Shown here piece by piece: positions 1-8,304 of a stretch of 64,000 bases of DNA (the first letter of the stretch is position 1; each line of letters opens with the position of its first letter). This DNA comes from Phaeovulum sp. GTDB lineage: Bacteria; Pseudomonadota; Alphaproteobacteria; Rhodobacterales; Rhodobacteraceae. Below the pieces are notes generated by a model. The model was not told the origin of the DNA, did not search any database, and saw only the letters and a list, made by a program, of their open reading frames with translations. The translations under genes were made by a program, and so were the position numbers. Location: the NCBI RefSeq assembly GCF_030684035.1, contig NZ_JAUXPI010000062.1, positions 1 through 64,000 on the forward strand, read 5' to 3'.

Positions 1-402
1 ACATCATCGAGCTCGCGCCCTAGTAGGCCGATATGCAAACGTCCAGTCATCGATACGACCCAAACCGCCCACATATCTCTTCAGTAAAATCTAGTTGTCA
101 AAGAGCATGAAGACAAAACACACAGCCAGCGCAGTATTGCAGCGCTACCCGCCATTTCGCCTCTGGTAGTCTGCCGTGGTCCCGTCTGGCACCAGCAGCA
201 CACCGCCACAACCTGCGCTGCGTCGGTGAAGGGCTTTCTACGGAGACTGGCGGCGCTGCGCAAGAGGCAATATGCGCGCGCCAGCCGATTTGTGGCACAG
301 CTTTGTAACCATTGTGTATTTCAGCAAGCGCAATGGTCCGTTCCAGCGCTGCGCCGCGCGCGGGCGCGAGAATCGGCCAGCCGCTGCCTCGCTTGCGGCC
401 GA
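1..402. other. Stretch without a supportable gene
   Basis: No open frame here has a convincing start, ribosome binding site or recognisable family. The short minus-strand frames give Arg/Cys-rich translations that look accidental. The first 130 bases are less GC-rich than the rest of the window, which suggests an intergenic or eroded region upstream of an off-window gene. Just after the pssA stop, reading the minus strand, ATCGGCC pairs with GGCCGAT about 18 nt further on. That could help end the psd-pssA transcript, but there is no T-tract. Confidence 0.5.
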
Positions 403-1167
403 TCAGCCGAGGTCGCGGCCCCTGCGGCGGACCACGGTTTGCAGAATCATCGCGGCATAGACGAGGTCGATCACCACCATGGTCAGCCAGAATCGGGTAA
501 AGAGCATGCCCACCAGAATCGCCGTGCCGACCAGCACCAGCCCGACCCTGCCCTGCTCGACACGCAGGCTTTTCGGCGAGAAGGTCGGAATCCGGCTGAT
601 CATCAGCGCCCCCACCAGCCCCAGCCAGAGTGCCGGGATGACCGGCTGCGCAGTGGCATCGAGAATGCCGGCGCGATCGGCAAACAGCGGCAGCAGCGCG
701 AGTATCGCACCCGCCGGCGAAGGCACACCGGTAAAGAACGGCTTGCCGCCGGTCGGCGGTGCCGCGCGGGCGACATTGAAGCGCGCCAGCCGCAGGCAGG
801 CACAGCTGACATAGACCAGCGCCAGCACCCAGCCGAAGCCTGCCCCCAGCCCTTCGCCCTTGGTGCCAAGGGTGAATTCGTAGATCAGCAACCCCGGAAC
901 CACGCCGAAGTTGAGAAAATCGGCGAGGCTGTCAAGCTCGGCACCGAAATTCGAGGTTGCCCGCAGCCGCCGCGCGATCAGCCCGTCAAGCCCGTCAATC
1001 GCCGCCGCGAGCAAGATCAGAACTGCCGCCGCCTCAAACCGCCCGGCAAAGGCAAAGCGCAGCGCGGTGAGGCCAAGGCACATGCCCGCCATGGTGACGA
1101 GGTTCGGCAACAACAGCAGAAACGGCATCGGCTCGGCCCTGCTGCGGCGGTCCTCCGGGTCGCGCAT
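403..1167 (-). CDS. pssA: CDP-diacylglycerol--serine O-phosphatidyltransferase
   Basis: The protein is predicted to make phosphatidylserine from CDP-diacylglycerol and L-serine in the inner membrane, the first step of phosphatidylethanolamine synthesis. It carries the CDP-alcohol phosphotransferase signature: DGLDGLIAR, then GAELDSLADFLNFG, giving the DG-x2-AR-x8-G-x3-D-x3-D pattern. Several hydrophobic helices follow, as in the type II pssA family. I chose the ATG at 1167 (254 aa) over the upstream ATG at 1218. It has an AGGGGGG ribosome binding site about 7 nt upstream, and it avoids a 41-bp overlap with psd. The psd stop lies within this leader, so the two genes are probably co-transcribed and coupled. 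The next enzyme of the pathway is encoded directly upstream. Confidence 0.93.
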   Translation of the reverse strand: MRDPEDRRSRAEPMPFLLLLPNLVTMAGMCLGLTALRFAFAGRFEAAAVLILLAAAIDGLDGLIARRLRATSNFGAELDSLADFLNFGVVPGLLIYEFTLGTKGEGLGAGFGWVLALVYVSCACLRLARFNVARAAPPTGGKPFFTGVPSPAGAILALLPLFADRAGILDATAQPVIPALWLGLVGALMISRIPTFSPKSLRVEQGRVGLVLVGTAILVGMLFTRFWLTMVVIDLVYAAMILQTVVRRRGRDLG

Positions 1168-1177
1168 CTCTGCCCCC

Positions 1178-1876
1178 CTATCGCTGCGCGCCAAGGCGCG
1201 GGTTTGCGTTTCCGGCAAGATCTGCCAGCACCGTCTCGCCCGCGATCATGCTTTGGCCAATTGCCACCAGCGGTGCCACGCCTTCGGGCAGATAGACATC
1301 AAGCCGCGAACCGAAACGGATCAGGCCAAAGCGTTCGCCCGCGGCAAGCACCTGCCCCGGTGCCACGAAGCACAGGATCCGCCGCGCCACCAGGCCGGCG
1401 ATCTGCACGACGCCAATGCGTCGGCCATCGGCCATTTCCACGGTTACGCCGTTGCGCTCGTTATCGACGCTGGCCTTGTCGAGCGAGGCGTTGAGGAACT
1501 TGCCCGGCGTATAGGCCACCACGGCAATCCGCCCGGCCACCGGCAGGCGGTTCACATGGCAATTGAACACGTTCATGAATATCGAGATTCGGGTCAGCGG
1601 CGCGCTGCCAAGCGCCAGCTCCCCGGGTGGAATGGCGGGTTCAAGCAGGCTGACCACGCCATCGGCGGGGCTGATCACCAGGCTCTCGCCCAGCGGCGTG
1701 ATGCGGGGCGGATCGCGGAAGAAGTAATAGACCCAGACCGTAACCCCCAGCCCCAGCCAACCAAGCGGCGTCCAAAGCCACCAGAGCACCACCGCCGCCG
1801 CCGCCGAAATCGCCACAAACCGCCGCCCTTCGGGGTGCATCGGCTTGAGAAAGGTGGAAACCATGCTGACAGCCAT
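1178..1876 (-). CDS. psd: Phosphatidylserine decarboxylase proenzyme (short type)
   Basis: This 232-aa protein is predicted to decarboxylate phosphatidylserine to phosphatidylethanolamine at the inner membrane. Two hydrophobic segments lie near residues 20-55. The C-terminal [11 protein letters not shown] contains the Gly-Ser bond at which short-type proenzymes cleave themselves to form the pyruvoyl cofactor. [14 protein letters not shown] and the following VAYTPGKF are also typical of the family. The length fits the short (non-E. coli) type. It sits immediately upstream of pssA, so consecutive steps of one pathway are encoded together, in reverse order of the reaction. Confidence 0.93.
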   Translation of the reverse strand: MAVSMVSTFLKPMHPEGRRFVAISAAAAVVLWWLWTPLGWLGLGVTVWVYYFFRDPPRITPLGESLVISPADGVVSLLEPAIPPGELALGSAPLTRISIFMNVFNCHVNRLPVAGRIAVVAYTPGKFLNASLDKASVDNERNGVTVEMADGRRIGVVQIAGLVARRILCFVAPGQVLAAGERFGLIRFGSRLDVYLPEGVAPLVAIGQSMIAGETVLADLAGNANPRLGAQR

Positions 1877-2045
1877 TGGCCAAGTCCTTCAAGAAGTGCT
1901 GCCGATGCTTAACCGATCCGCTTCCGGGTGCAAAGGGTGATGGAAGGCTCACCCCGCCCGGCAGCGGCCTTGGAAAGGCGCGGCAGGCAAGACCCTCCGG
2001 CGTAGCAGGTGGCAGGGTGAGGTGTCAGCGGCAACGCGTCCGCGT

Positions 2046-2873
2046 TCACCAGACAATCACTTCTGGCGGGTTCGCCACCATCACCTCGACAGGAATGCCG
2101 CCAAGCTTGCCGGCAGCGTGCGAAAAGGTCGAGGCAAAACTGCCGAGCACCCGCTGCGTTGCCGCAAGCGCATAAAGATCGACCACTGCGCCTTCGATGC
2201 CTTCGCGTGCGTCGCGGGCAAGGCTTCGCGGTGCCGCGCGACGGATACGTCCGGGAAATGCCGCCTCAAGCCGCGCCATCTCGTCAGCGGCATCGGTGGC
2301 CACAAAAAACGTGGTGTCCAGGTCTTCCTCGACCAGTTGCCGCATCCGCGCCAGAAACAGTTCGGTCGGGCTATGTGCGATCGATGGCTTGTGATCGGAG
2401 CGGCGGATATGCACGCCGACGGTTGTTGAAAAGCCTTCGGTCAGCGCCGCGACGCGCGCGGCCAGGTGCGGCACCGGGCGGAACGGGTAAAAATTGCCCT
2501 CGCCGGGGTAGAAAAGGCTCCATGACCGGATCGCTATATGTTTTTGTCGCCCGAGACTGCGAAAGTTGAAGCCTGCGGCGATCATCGCTTCAACCTCGCG
2601 CGGCTGTAGCGCGCCCAGAATCGGCGGCCGCTGCGTCAGGCGCATCCAGTTTTCCGCAAGGCGTTTGCCGGTGCTGCGGTGCAGCCGATCAGAGCTGAAA
2701 ATCTGCGCAACCTCGGGCGGAACCTCGATCACGTCTTCCAGCCGGCACCCGAACTCGGGGCCAAACCGCCAGAACACCCGCAGCGGCCGGCCCAGATCGG
2801 CGCTGAGCCGGATCGCGCTGTGCAGCGCATAAAGGCGGTTGCAGAGCCCGCCCCCTGGCATGATTGTCAACAT
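2046..2873 (-). CDS. Fucosyltransferase-fold glycosyltransferase
   Basis: This 275-aa protein begins with MPGGGLCNRLYAL, the Gly-rich start typical of the fucosyltransferase fold. At residues 155-161 it has HIRRSDH, matching the HxRRxD sugar-nucleotide-binding motif of NodZ/GT23 and protein O-fucosyltransferase relatives. There is no signal peptide, so it is probably cytoplasmic. It is divergent from a GDP-mannose 3,5-epimerase homologue (start 3019) across about 145 bp. I infer, without proof, that it transfers a GDP-L-sugar product to a glycan. Acceptor and linkage cannot be told from the sequence. The nucleotide-sugar context makes this more likely than a non-sugar function. Confidence 0.72.
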   Translation of the reverse strand: MLTIMPGGGLCNRLYALHSAIRLSADLGRPLRVFWRFGPEFGCRLEDVIEVPPEVAQIFSSDRLHRSTGKRLAENWMRLTQRPPILGALQPREVEAMIAAGFNFRSLGRQKHIAIRSWSLFYPGEGNFYPFRPVPHLAARVAALTEGFSTTVGVHIRRSDHKPSIAHSPTELFLARMRQLVEEDLDTTFFVATDAADEMARLEAAFPGRIRRAAPRSLARDAREGIEGAVVDLYALAATQRVLGSFASTFSHAAGKLGGIPVEVMVANPPEVIVW

Positions 2874-3018
2874 CGCATGTCCGGTCCGCGCCGATCGCGG
2901 TTACGCCAGAGCTATCGCTGCGCCGCGCCCTGCACAACCGCACCTTGACCGATGCCGTTTGAACTTCGGGCCTCGCCCGTGCAGGATGTCCCTGGGGCAA
3001 CCCGGGCGGAGAACATCC

Positions 3019-3996
3019 ATGAAAACGGCTTTGGTCTGCGGCGCTGGCGGCTTCATCGGCGGGCATCTGGTCAAGCGGCTGAAGCGCGAGGGCTTCTGGG
3101 TGCGCGGCGTCGATCTGAAGCTGCACGAGCACGCCCCGAGCCAGGCAGACGATTTCGTGCTGGGCGATCTGCGCGACCAGATCCTGGTGCGCGCGGTGAT
3201 CGACCGCAACTTCGACGAGGTTTATCAACTGGCTGCCGACATGGGCGGGGCGGGCTATGTGTTCACCGGCGCGCATGACGCGGATATTCTGCACAACTCG
3301 GCGATGATAAACCTCAATGTGCTCGATACCTGCCGGGCCCGCGGGGTCGGGCGGATATTCTATTCCTCCTCCGCCTGCATCTACCCAGAGCACAATCAGC
3401 TTGACCCCGATAACCCCGATTGCACCGAGGCCAGCGCCTACCCCGCCAACCCCGATAGCGATTATGGCTGGGAAAAGCTGTTTTCCGAACGCCTCTACCT
3501 CGCCTACCGGCGCAACCACGGTGTCGAATGCCGGATCGCCCGTTTTCACAACATCTTCGGCCCGGAAGGCAGTTGGGAGGGCGGCAAGGAAAAGGCCCCG
3601 GCCGCACTTTGCCGCAAGGTAGCCCTTTGCCCCGATGGAGGCGAGATCGAGGTTTGGGGCGATGGTTTGCAGACCCGGTCATTCCTTTACATTGACGCCT
3701 GCATCGAGGCGATGGTGCGCCTGATGCGGTCGGATTTCGTCGGCCCGGTCAACATCGGCTCGGAAGAGATGATCACCATCAACGATCTGGCACGCATGGC
3801 GGTGGCCATTTCGGGCAAGTCGCTCGCTATCCGCAATACCCCCGGCCCGGTCGGGGTGCGCGGGCGCAATTCCGACAACCGGCTGATCCGCGCGAAGCTT
3901 GGCTGGGAGCCGAAAGCGCCGCTGCGCGAAGGTATGGAACGGCTTTATCGCTGGATCGCCGCAGAAATCGCGCGCCGCCACAATCAGGTTGGATAG
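3019..3996 (+). CDS. GDP-mannose 3,5-epimerase-like SDR
   Basis: This is a 325-aa extended short-chain dehydrogenase/epimerase. Residues 8-14 form GAGGFIG (Rossmann NAD binding), and the catalytic YGWEK lies at 149-153. SSSACIYP (116-123), FHNIFGPEGSWEGGKEKAP, WGDGLQTRSF and GVRGRNSDN match, as I recall them, the most conserved blocks of plant GDP-mannose 3,5-epimerase, including its catalytic Cys (here C120). Known relatives convert GDP-D-mannose to GDP-L-galactose/GDP-L-gulose. The ATG at 3019 has GGAG 7 nt upstream; the open frame extends further upstream without support. A generic NAD-dependent epimerase is the fallback call. Its neighbour on the other strand is a fucosyltransferase-like enzyme. 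Confidence 0.82.
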   Translation: MKTALVCGAGGFIGGHLVKRLKREGFWVRGVDLKLHEHAPSQADDFVLGDLRDQILVRAVIDRNFDEVYQLAADMGGAGYVFTGAHDADILHNSAMINLNVLDTCRARGVGRIFYSSSACIYPEHNQLDPDNPDCTEASAYPANPDSDYGWEKLFSERLYLAYRRNHGVECRIARFHNIFGPEGSWEGGKEKAPAALCRKVALCPDGGEIEVWGDGLQTRSFLYIDACIEAMVRLMRSDFVGPVNIGSEEMITINDLARMAVAISGKSLAIRNTPGPVGVRGRNSDNRLIRAKLGWEPKAPLREGMERLYRWIAAEIARRHNQVG

Positions 3997-3998
3997 CC

Positions 3999-4025
3999 GC
4001 TGCCGCTGACGCTGACGCTGACGCT
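3999..4025. repeat. GCTGAC hexanucleotide microsatellite
   Basis: Three perfect GCTGAC units plus GCT occupy 4005-4025, preceded by a one-mismatch unit GCTGCC. The tract lies between the stop codons of the convergent epimerase and hen1 genes and reaches into the hen1 stop. It may vary in copy number by slippage. A change of six bases would only affect the extreme 3' end of either gene. Confidence 0.8.
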
Positions 4026-4620
4026 AGAGGGCGCGAAAAACCGCCATCTGGCTTGCGCCCCCAAGCTCTGGGTGGCCGCCGCCGAGATCGCGGCGGCTGA
4101 CACTGTAACCGCTCCGCTCCGCCACACCCTGCGCCCAGCGCCCGAACCTTTCGCGCGACCATTCGAAACGGTGATCGGGGCGGCGGAAGCGGTGTGCCGG
4201 CACCCCCAGCAGCGGGTTGAATTCGGCATTTGGCGTGGTCACCACAACCAGCCGTGGGCGCATACCGCCAAAGACTGCCCGTTCAAGCATCGACAGGCTC
4301 TCGGGCTCCAGATGTTCGATCGTCTCGATCAGCACCGCGCAATCAAAGCCCCCGAAGCGCCGCTCGTACCGGGTCATCGAGGCGAGATGCAGCTCGATGC
4401 TGCAAGCCGTGGGGGCTTCGGATTTCAGCCTCTCGCGCAACCGCGCAAGCGCTTCCGGGCTGAGGTCGATTCCGACCAACCGCGTGATCTGCGGCTCTCT
4501 GGCAAGGCGAATGAAAAGATCGCCGTCGCCGCAACCAAGGTCAAGCACGCTGCTGGCACCCGATCCGACGACAACCGCCTGTGCCGCCGCCAGCCGCTCT
4601 TCGTGCAGCCAGCTTGTCAT
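4024..4620 (-). CDS. hen1: Hen1-type RNA 3'-terminal ribose 2'-O-methyltransferase (methyltransferase domain only)
   Basis: The 198-aa protein has an SAM-binding LDLGCGDGD at residues 26-34. It also has the Hen1 metal site: E99-x-x-E102-H103 (IETIEHL) and H150 in RRPDHRFEW. TTPNAEFN, the segment WAQGVAERSGY and the terminal GGASQMAVF are all characteristic of Hen1. Hen1 adds a 2'-O-methyl group to the terminal ribose of RNA. In bacteria it normally partners Pnkp in RNA repair and is much longer, with an N-terminal ligase-activating domain. Here only the methyltransferase domain exists and no Pnkp is in the window. The ATG at 4620 overlaps the upstream methyltransferase stop (ATGA), so the two are translationally coupled. 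Confidence 0.83.
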   Translation of the reverse strand: MTSWLHEERLAAAQAVVVGSGASSVLDLGCGDGDLFIRLAREPQITRLVGIDLSPEALARLRERLKSEAPTACSIELHLASMTRYERRFGGFDCAVLIETIEHLEPESLSMLERAVFGGMRPRLVVVTTPNAEFNPLLGVPAHRFRRPDHRFEWSRERFGRWAQGVAERSGYSVSRRDLGGGHPELGGASQMAVFRAL

Positions 4621-5288
4621 TCCCGCGCCCCCTGCCCCAGCGGTCTTTGCATCAGCACCACGTCTTTGACCGGCACCTCGCAAGCCCACCCCCAGCGATG
4701 GGCAAGCAGGCGAAATGTAGCTTCGCGGTAAAACACCACATGGGTCGGGTCCTTGCGGTAGTGCCAGGCCGCAAAGCGGAAGTCGTCAGTTTGAAAGCAG
4801 GTCATCAGCGCCAGCCGGCCGCCGGGCCGGACCAGCGCCCGCAGCCGCGCGAATTCCGCCGCCGGGTGGTGAAAATGCTCGGCCACCTCGGTGCAGGTGA
4901 CAAAATCATAGGTCGCGGCCAAAGCTGCCGGGTCGGGCGCAAAGAACGGGTCATAAAGCGCCACCGCATGCCCCGCCTCGCGCAGCATCGCCGCCAGCGC
5001 AGGCCCCGGTCCGCATCCATAGTCAAGCCCGCTTGAGCGGTGCCCGAGGCGCGCCAGCAGCGGATCGGCCAGTTTCGACAGAAACCGGCGATAGCGCGCA
5101 TCCGACGGGTCGTTTTCATGGTGCAGATAGTGCGCCAGTTCCGCCTCGCGCGATGGCAGCGCGGCAGGGTCGAGAAAGCGCGCCGCGCAAACCGGGCACC
5201 GCCAATAGGCGCGCCCTTCCACGGCCAGCAAAGGCTCTGCCGCCTTTGCTTCACAGACCGGACAGGGCTGCGGCAATTCAACCGTCAT
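4617..5288 (-). CDS. Class I SAM methyltransferase with N-terminal zinc ribbon
   Basis: In this 223-aa protein, CPVC (C9/C12) and CPVC (C31/C34) form a probable zinc ribbon. GLDYGCGPG (87-95) is the SAM-binding loop. TCTEVAEHFHHP and the segment from YRKDPTHVVFY follow, as in a widespread class I methyltransferase family. The substrate is unknown. The start at 5288 is set by where the family similarity begins; the open frame continues upstream without support and the Shine-Dalgarno is weak. The gene overlaps hen1 by ATGA, which suggests a shared job, perhaps on RNA or a ribosomal component. That last point is inference. Confidence 0.75.
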   Translation of the reverse strand: MTVELPQPCPVCEAKAAEPLLAVEGRAYWRCPVCAARFLDPAALPSREAELAHYLHHENDPSDARYRRFLSKLADPLLARLGHRSSGLDYGCGPGPALAAMLREAGHAVALYDPFFAPDPAALAATYDFVTCTEVAEHFHHPAAEFARLRALVRPGGRLALMTCFQTDDFRFAAWHYRKDPTHVVFYREATFRLLAHRWGWACEVPVKDVVLMQRPLGQGARE

Positions 5289-5653
5289 CGTGTCACGCAA
5301 CAAGGGGGGGGTAACATGCTCCGCATCGCCTGACCGGTTCCCTGCCACTTTCGCCTGACCCTCGCAAAGTTCCGCCTTATCCGCGCTTCCCCGACAAAAT
5401 TCAATGCTTGGGCGGGGCGCGCTTTGTTTGTGCCACCCGACGGTTGGCAAGGTGCCCGAAACTGGCACCTGCCGCACGAAAACACGGCTGACGAAAAGGC
5501 ATGTCGGCTGCCTGCCGGACACCGCCTCGCGGATCGGTGCTGGCGTCTTGACAATTCCGGGTCTGACAGCGCTAACCTGTGGCATGGACAGCTCCGACCG
5601 CGCCCCGCGCGGTCGGGATTCAGAATGAACGTCCAACAACACGGGAGTTATCC
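5289..5653. promoter_or_regulatory. Divergent intergenic region with a sigma70-like promoter for the peptide transporter operon
   Basis: These 365 bases separate the methyltransferase (minus) from the peptide-binding protein (plus) and hold no supportable gene. A consensus -35 TTGACA lies at 5548-5553. After 17 nt comes a -10-like GCTAAC at 5571-5576. A ribosome binding site GGGAG at 5643-5647 precedes the ATG at 5654. The minus-strand promoter for the methyltransferase pair must also lie here but is not clear. Confidence 0.5.
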
Positions 5654-7246
5654 ATGAAACATCTTCCAAAACTGGTCGGTGCCGCGCTCATTGCGTCGCT
5701 GGGCCTGTTCGCGCCCGCGGCCCGCGCCGCGACGCCGCCCGATACGCTGATTCAAGCCTGGGCGATTGACGACATCATCAGCCTCGACCCTGCCGAAGTG
5801 TTCGAGTTCACCGCTTCCGAAATTCTCGGCAACTCCTATCAGGGGCTGATCGGCTATGACGTGAAGGACGTGTCGAACATTTTCGGCGTGGTCGCCGAGA
5901 AATGGGACATCTCGGCCGACGGCAAGACCTATACCTTCACCATCCGCGACGGTCTGAAATTCGCCTCGGGCAACCCGATCACCGCGTCTGATGCGGTGTT
6001 CTCGCTGCGCCGCGCGGTCAAGCTCGACAAATCGCCCGCCTTCATCCTCACCCAGTTCGGCTTCACCGCCGACAACGTTGATGCGATGATTCGCCAAACC
6101 GGGCCGATGACCTTCGAATACGAAATCGACAAGGCCTATGCGCCGACGCTGGTTCTTTACTGCCTGACCGCCACCGTGGGTTTCATCGTTGACGAAAAAC
6201 TGGCGATGGAACATGCAGTTGATGGCGACTTTGGCTACAACTGGCTGAAAACCGGCTATGCCGGGTCGGGGGCCTTCACCATCCGCGAATGGCGCGCCAA
6301 CGAAGTCGTGGTGCTCGAGCGCAACGACAATTACTCGGGCCCGACCCCGGCGATGGCCCGCACGATCTACCGGCACATACCGGAGGCGGCAACGCAGCGG
6401 CTGCTGCTGGAACAGGGCGACATCGACATTGCCCGCAACGTTTCAGCCGACAGCATCGACGTTCTGGCCGCGAACCCCGGTCTAGCGGTTGATTCGGGTG
6501 TCAAAGGCTCGATCTACTACCTCGGGCTGAACCAGAAAAACCCGATCCTCGCCATTCCGGAAGTCCGACAGGCGATGAAATACCTGATCGACTACGCCAC
6601 CATCGCCGACACCATCATGAAAGGCCGCGTCACCGTGCATCAGGCTTTCCTGCCGCGCGGCTTCCTCGGCGCTCTGGAAGACACGCCGTTTGCGCTCAAT
6701 GTCGTCAAGGCCAAGGAACTTCTGGCGGCGGCGGGCTATCCGAACGGCTTTACCGTCACGATGGATACCCGCAACACCGATGAAATCACCTCCATCGGCA
6801 CCGCTATCCAGCAAACCATGGCACTTGCCGGGATCACCGTTGAAATCATCCCAGGCGACGGCCAGCAGACGCTGACCAAATACCGCGCGCGCAACCATGA
6901 TATCTATATCGGTCGTTGGGGCCCCGACTATCAGGACCCGCACACCAACGCCGACACCTTCGCGCGCAACCCCAACAACGCCGACGACGCGACCTCCAAA
7001 CCGCTCGCCTGGCGCAACGCCTGGAACATTCCGGAAATGACCGCAAGAACCGACGCGGCAGTGCTGGAAGCCGATGCCGGCAAACGCGCCCAGATGTATC
7101 TGGACCTGCAGGCCGAACATCAGCAGACTTCGCCCTTCATCATCATGTTCCAGGAAATCGAGGTCATGGCGCGACGCGCCAATGTGCAAGGCTATGTGGT
7201 CGGGCCGTCGTTCAACGACAACTCGTTCCGGGCCGTGACCAAATAA
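5654..7246 (+). CDS. Peptide ABC transporter substrate-binding protein (family 5)
   Basis: This 530-aa periplasmic binding protein is of the DppA/OppA class (SBP_bac_5). A Sec signal peptide spans residues 1 to about 27, with probable cleavage after AARA. The mature part includes SLDPAEVFEFTASEILGNSYQGL and YTFTIRDGLKFASGNPITASDAVFS, which are typical of the family. I chose the ATG at 5654 because it has GGGAG 7 nt upstream and begins the signal peptide. The stop overlaps the next start (TAATG), and a full permease/permease/ATPase/ATPase set plus a dipeptidase follows. Di- or oligopeptides are therefore the likely cargo, but the exact substrate is unknown. Confidence 0.93.
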   Translation: MKHLPKLVGAALIASLGLFAPAARAATPPDTLIQAWAIDDIISLDPAEVFEFTASEILGNSYQGLIGYDVKDVSNIFGVVAEKWDISADGKTYTFTIRDGLKFASGNPITASDAVFSLRRAVKLDKSPAFILTQFGFTADNVDAMIRQTGPMTFEYEIDKAYAPTLVLYCLTATVGFIVDEKLAMEHAVDGDFGYNWLKTGYAGSGAFTIREWRANEVVVLERNDNYSGPTPAMARTIYRHIPEAATQRLLLEQGDIDIARNVSADSIDVLAANPGLAVDSGVKGSIYYLGLNQKNPILAIPEVRQAMKYLIDYATIADTIMKGRVTVHQAFLPRGFLGALEDTPFALNVVKAKELLAAAGYPNGFTVTMDTRNTDEITSIGTAIQQTMALAGITVEIIPGDGQQTLTKYRARNHDIYIGRWGPDYQDPHTNADTFARNPNNADDATSKPLAWRNAWNIPEMTARTDAAVLEADAGKRAQMYLDLQAEHQQTSPFIIMFQEIEVMARRANVQGYVVGPSFNDNSFRAVTK

Positions 7247-8304
7247 TGGTCGACACGACTTCAGGGGAAGGGCACCGCGGTGCCCTTCCCGCACTCGCCT
7301 GGAAGCTGGTCAAGATCTTCGCCAGCGTGGCGCTGACCTTTCTTGGGCTTTTGCTCGTCACCTTCCTTATCGGGCGCGTGGTGCCGGTGGACCCGGTGCT
7401 TGCGGTCATCGGCGACCGCGCCTCGCAATCGGTATATGACCGGGTTTTCATCGAGCTCGGGCTCGACAAGCCGCTATACGAACAATTCTGGATCTACCTG
7501 CAAAAGATCCTCTCGGGCGACCTCGGCACCAGTTTCCTTACCAAGAAGCCGATCATTGATGATATCGCCCGGGTATTCCCGGCGACGCTGGAACTGGCCA
7601 CGGTCGCCATTCTCATCGGTACCTCCTTCGGCATCCCGCTTGGCGTGCTCGCCGCGGTGCGGCAGGGTCGGCTCAGCGATCAGATCGTGCGCGTGGTCGG
7701 GCTGATCGGCTATTCCGCGCCGATCTTCTGGCTCGGCCTGCTGGGCCTGCTGGTGTTCTACGCCCGCCTGCACTGGGTGGCTGGGCCGGGGCGGATCGAC
7801 ATCGGTTTTGAGTATTCCATCACCTCGCGCTCCGGCCTGATGCTGCTCGACAGCGCCATGCAGGGCCAGTGGGGTGCCTTCCGCAACGCCTTCTCGCATA
7901 TCATCCTGCCCGCCTCGCTTCTGGGCTATTACTCGCTCGCCTATATCAGCCGGATGACCCGCAGCTTCATGCTGGCAGAGCTTGCGCAGGAATATGTCAT
8001 CACCGCCCGGGTGAAGGGCGTGGCCGAATGGCGCATCATCTGGGTGCATGCCCTGCGCAACGCCGCGGTGCCGCTGGTGACCGTGGTGGCGCTTTCCTAT
8101 GCCGGACTGCTGGAAGGATCGGTGCTGACCGAAACCGTCTTCGCCTGGCCAGGCCTCGGGCAGTATCTGACCAACAGCCTGCAAAATGCCGACATGAACG
8201 CGGTGCTGGGCGGCACGCTGGTGATCGGCGCTATCTTCGTCGGGCTGAACCTGCTTTCAGACCTGCTTTATACACTGCTTGATCCGAGGGTGCGCCGCAG
8301 ATGA
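7246..8304 (+). CDS. Peptide ABC transporter permease (DppB-like)
   Basis: The 352-aa inner-membrane permease has an N-terminal helix at about residues 22-45, then GDLGTSFLTKKPI and five further hydrophobic segments. The EAA loop around EYVITARVKGVAEWRIIWVHALRNA contacts the ATPases. The C-terminal TETVFAWPGLGQ and LLYTLLDPRVR are standard for the DppB/OppB family. The start overlaps the binding-protein stop (TAATG) and the stop overlaps the next permease (ATGA). Confidence 0.94.
   Translation: MVDTTSGEGHRGALPALAWKLVKIFASVALTFLGLLLVTFLIGRVVPVDPVLAVIGDRASQSVYDRVFIELGLDKPLYEQFWIYLQKILSGDLGTSFLTKKPIIDDIARVFPATLELATVAILIGTSFGIPLGVLAAVRQGRLSDQIVRVVGLIGYSAPIFWLGLLGLLVFYARLHWVAGPGRIDIGFEYSITSRSGLMLLDSAMQGQWGAFRNAFSHIILPASLLGYYSLAYISRMTRSFMLAELAQEYVITARVKGVAEWRIIWVHALRNAAVPLVTVVALSYAGLLEGSVLTETVFAWPGLGQYLTNSLQNADMNAVLGGTLVIGAIFVGLNLLSDLLYTLLDPRVRRR

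Noticed and set aside
81-298. Short minus-strand frames near the left edge
   Set aside because: They overlap each other in different frames, lack ribosome binding sites and show no recognisable domain.
226-1494. 422-aa open frame on the plus strand
   Set aside because: It runs antisense over pssA and psd, both with clear family motifs. Its product is Arg/Gln/His-rich with no domain, the usual shadow of a GC-rich gene.
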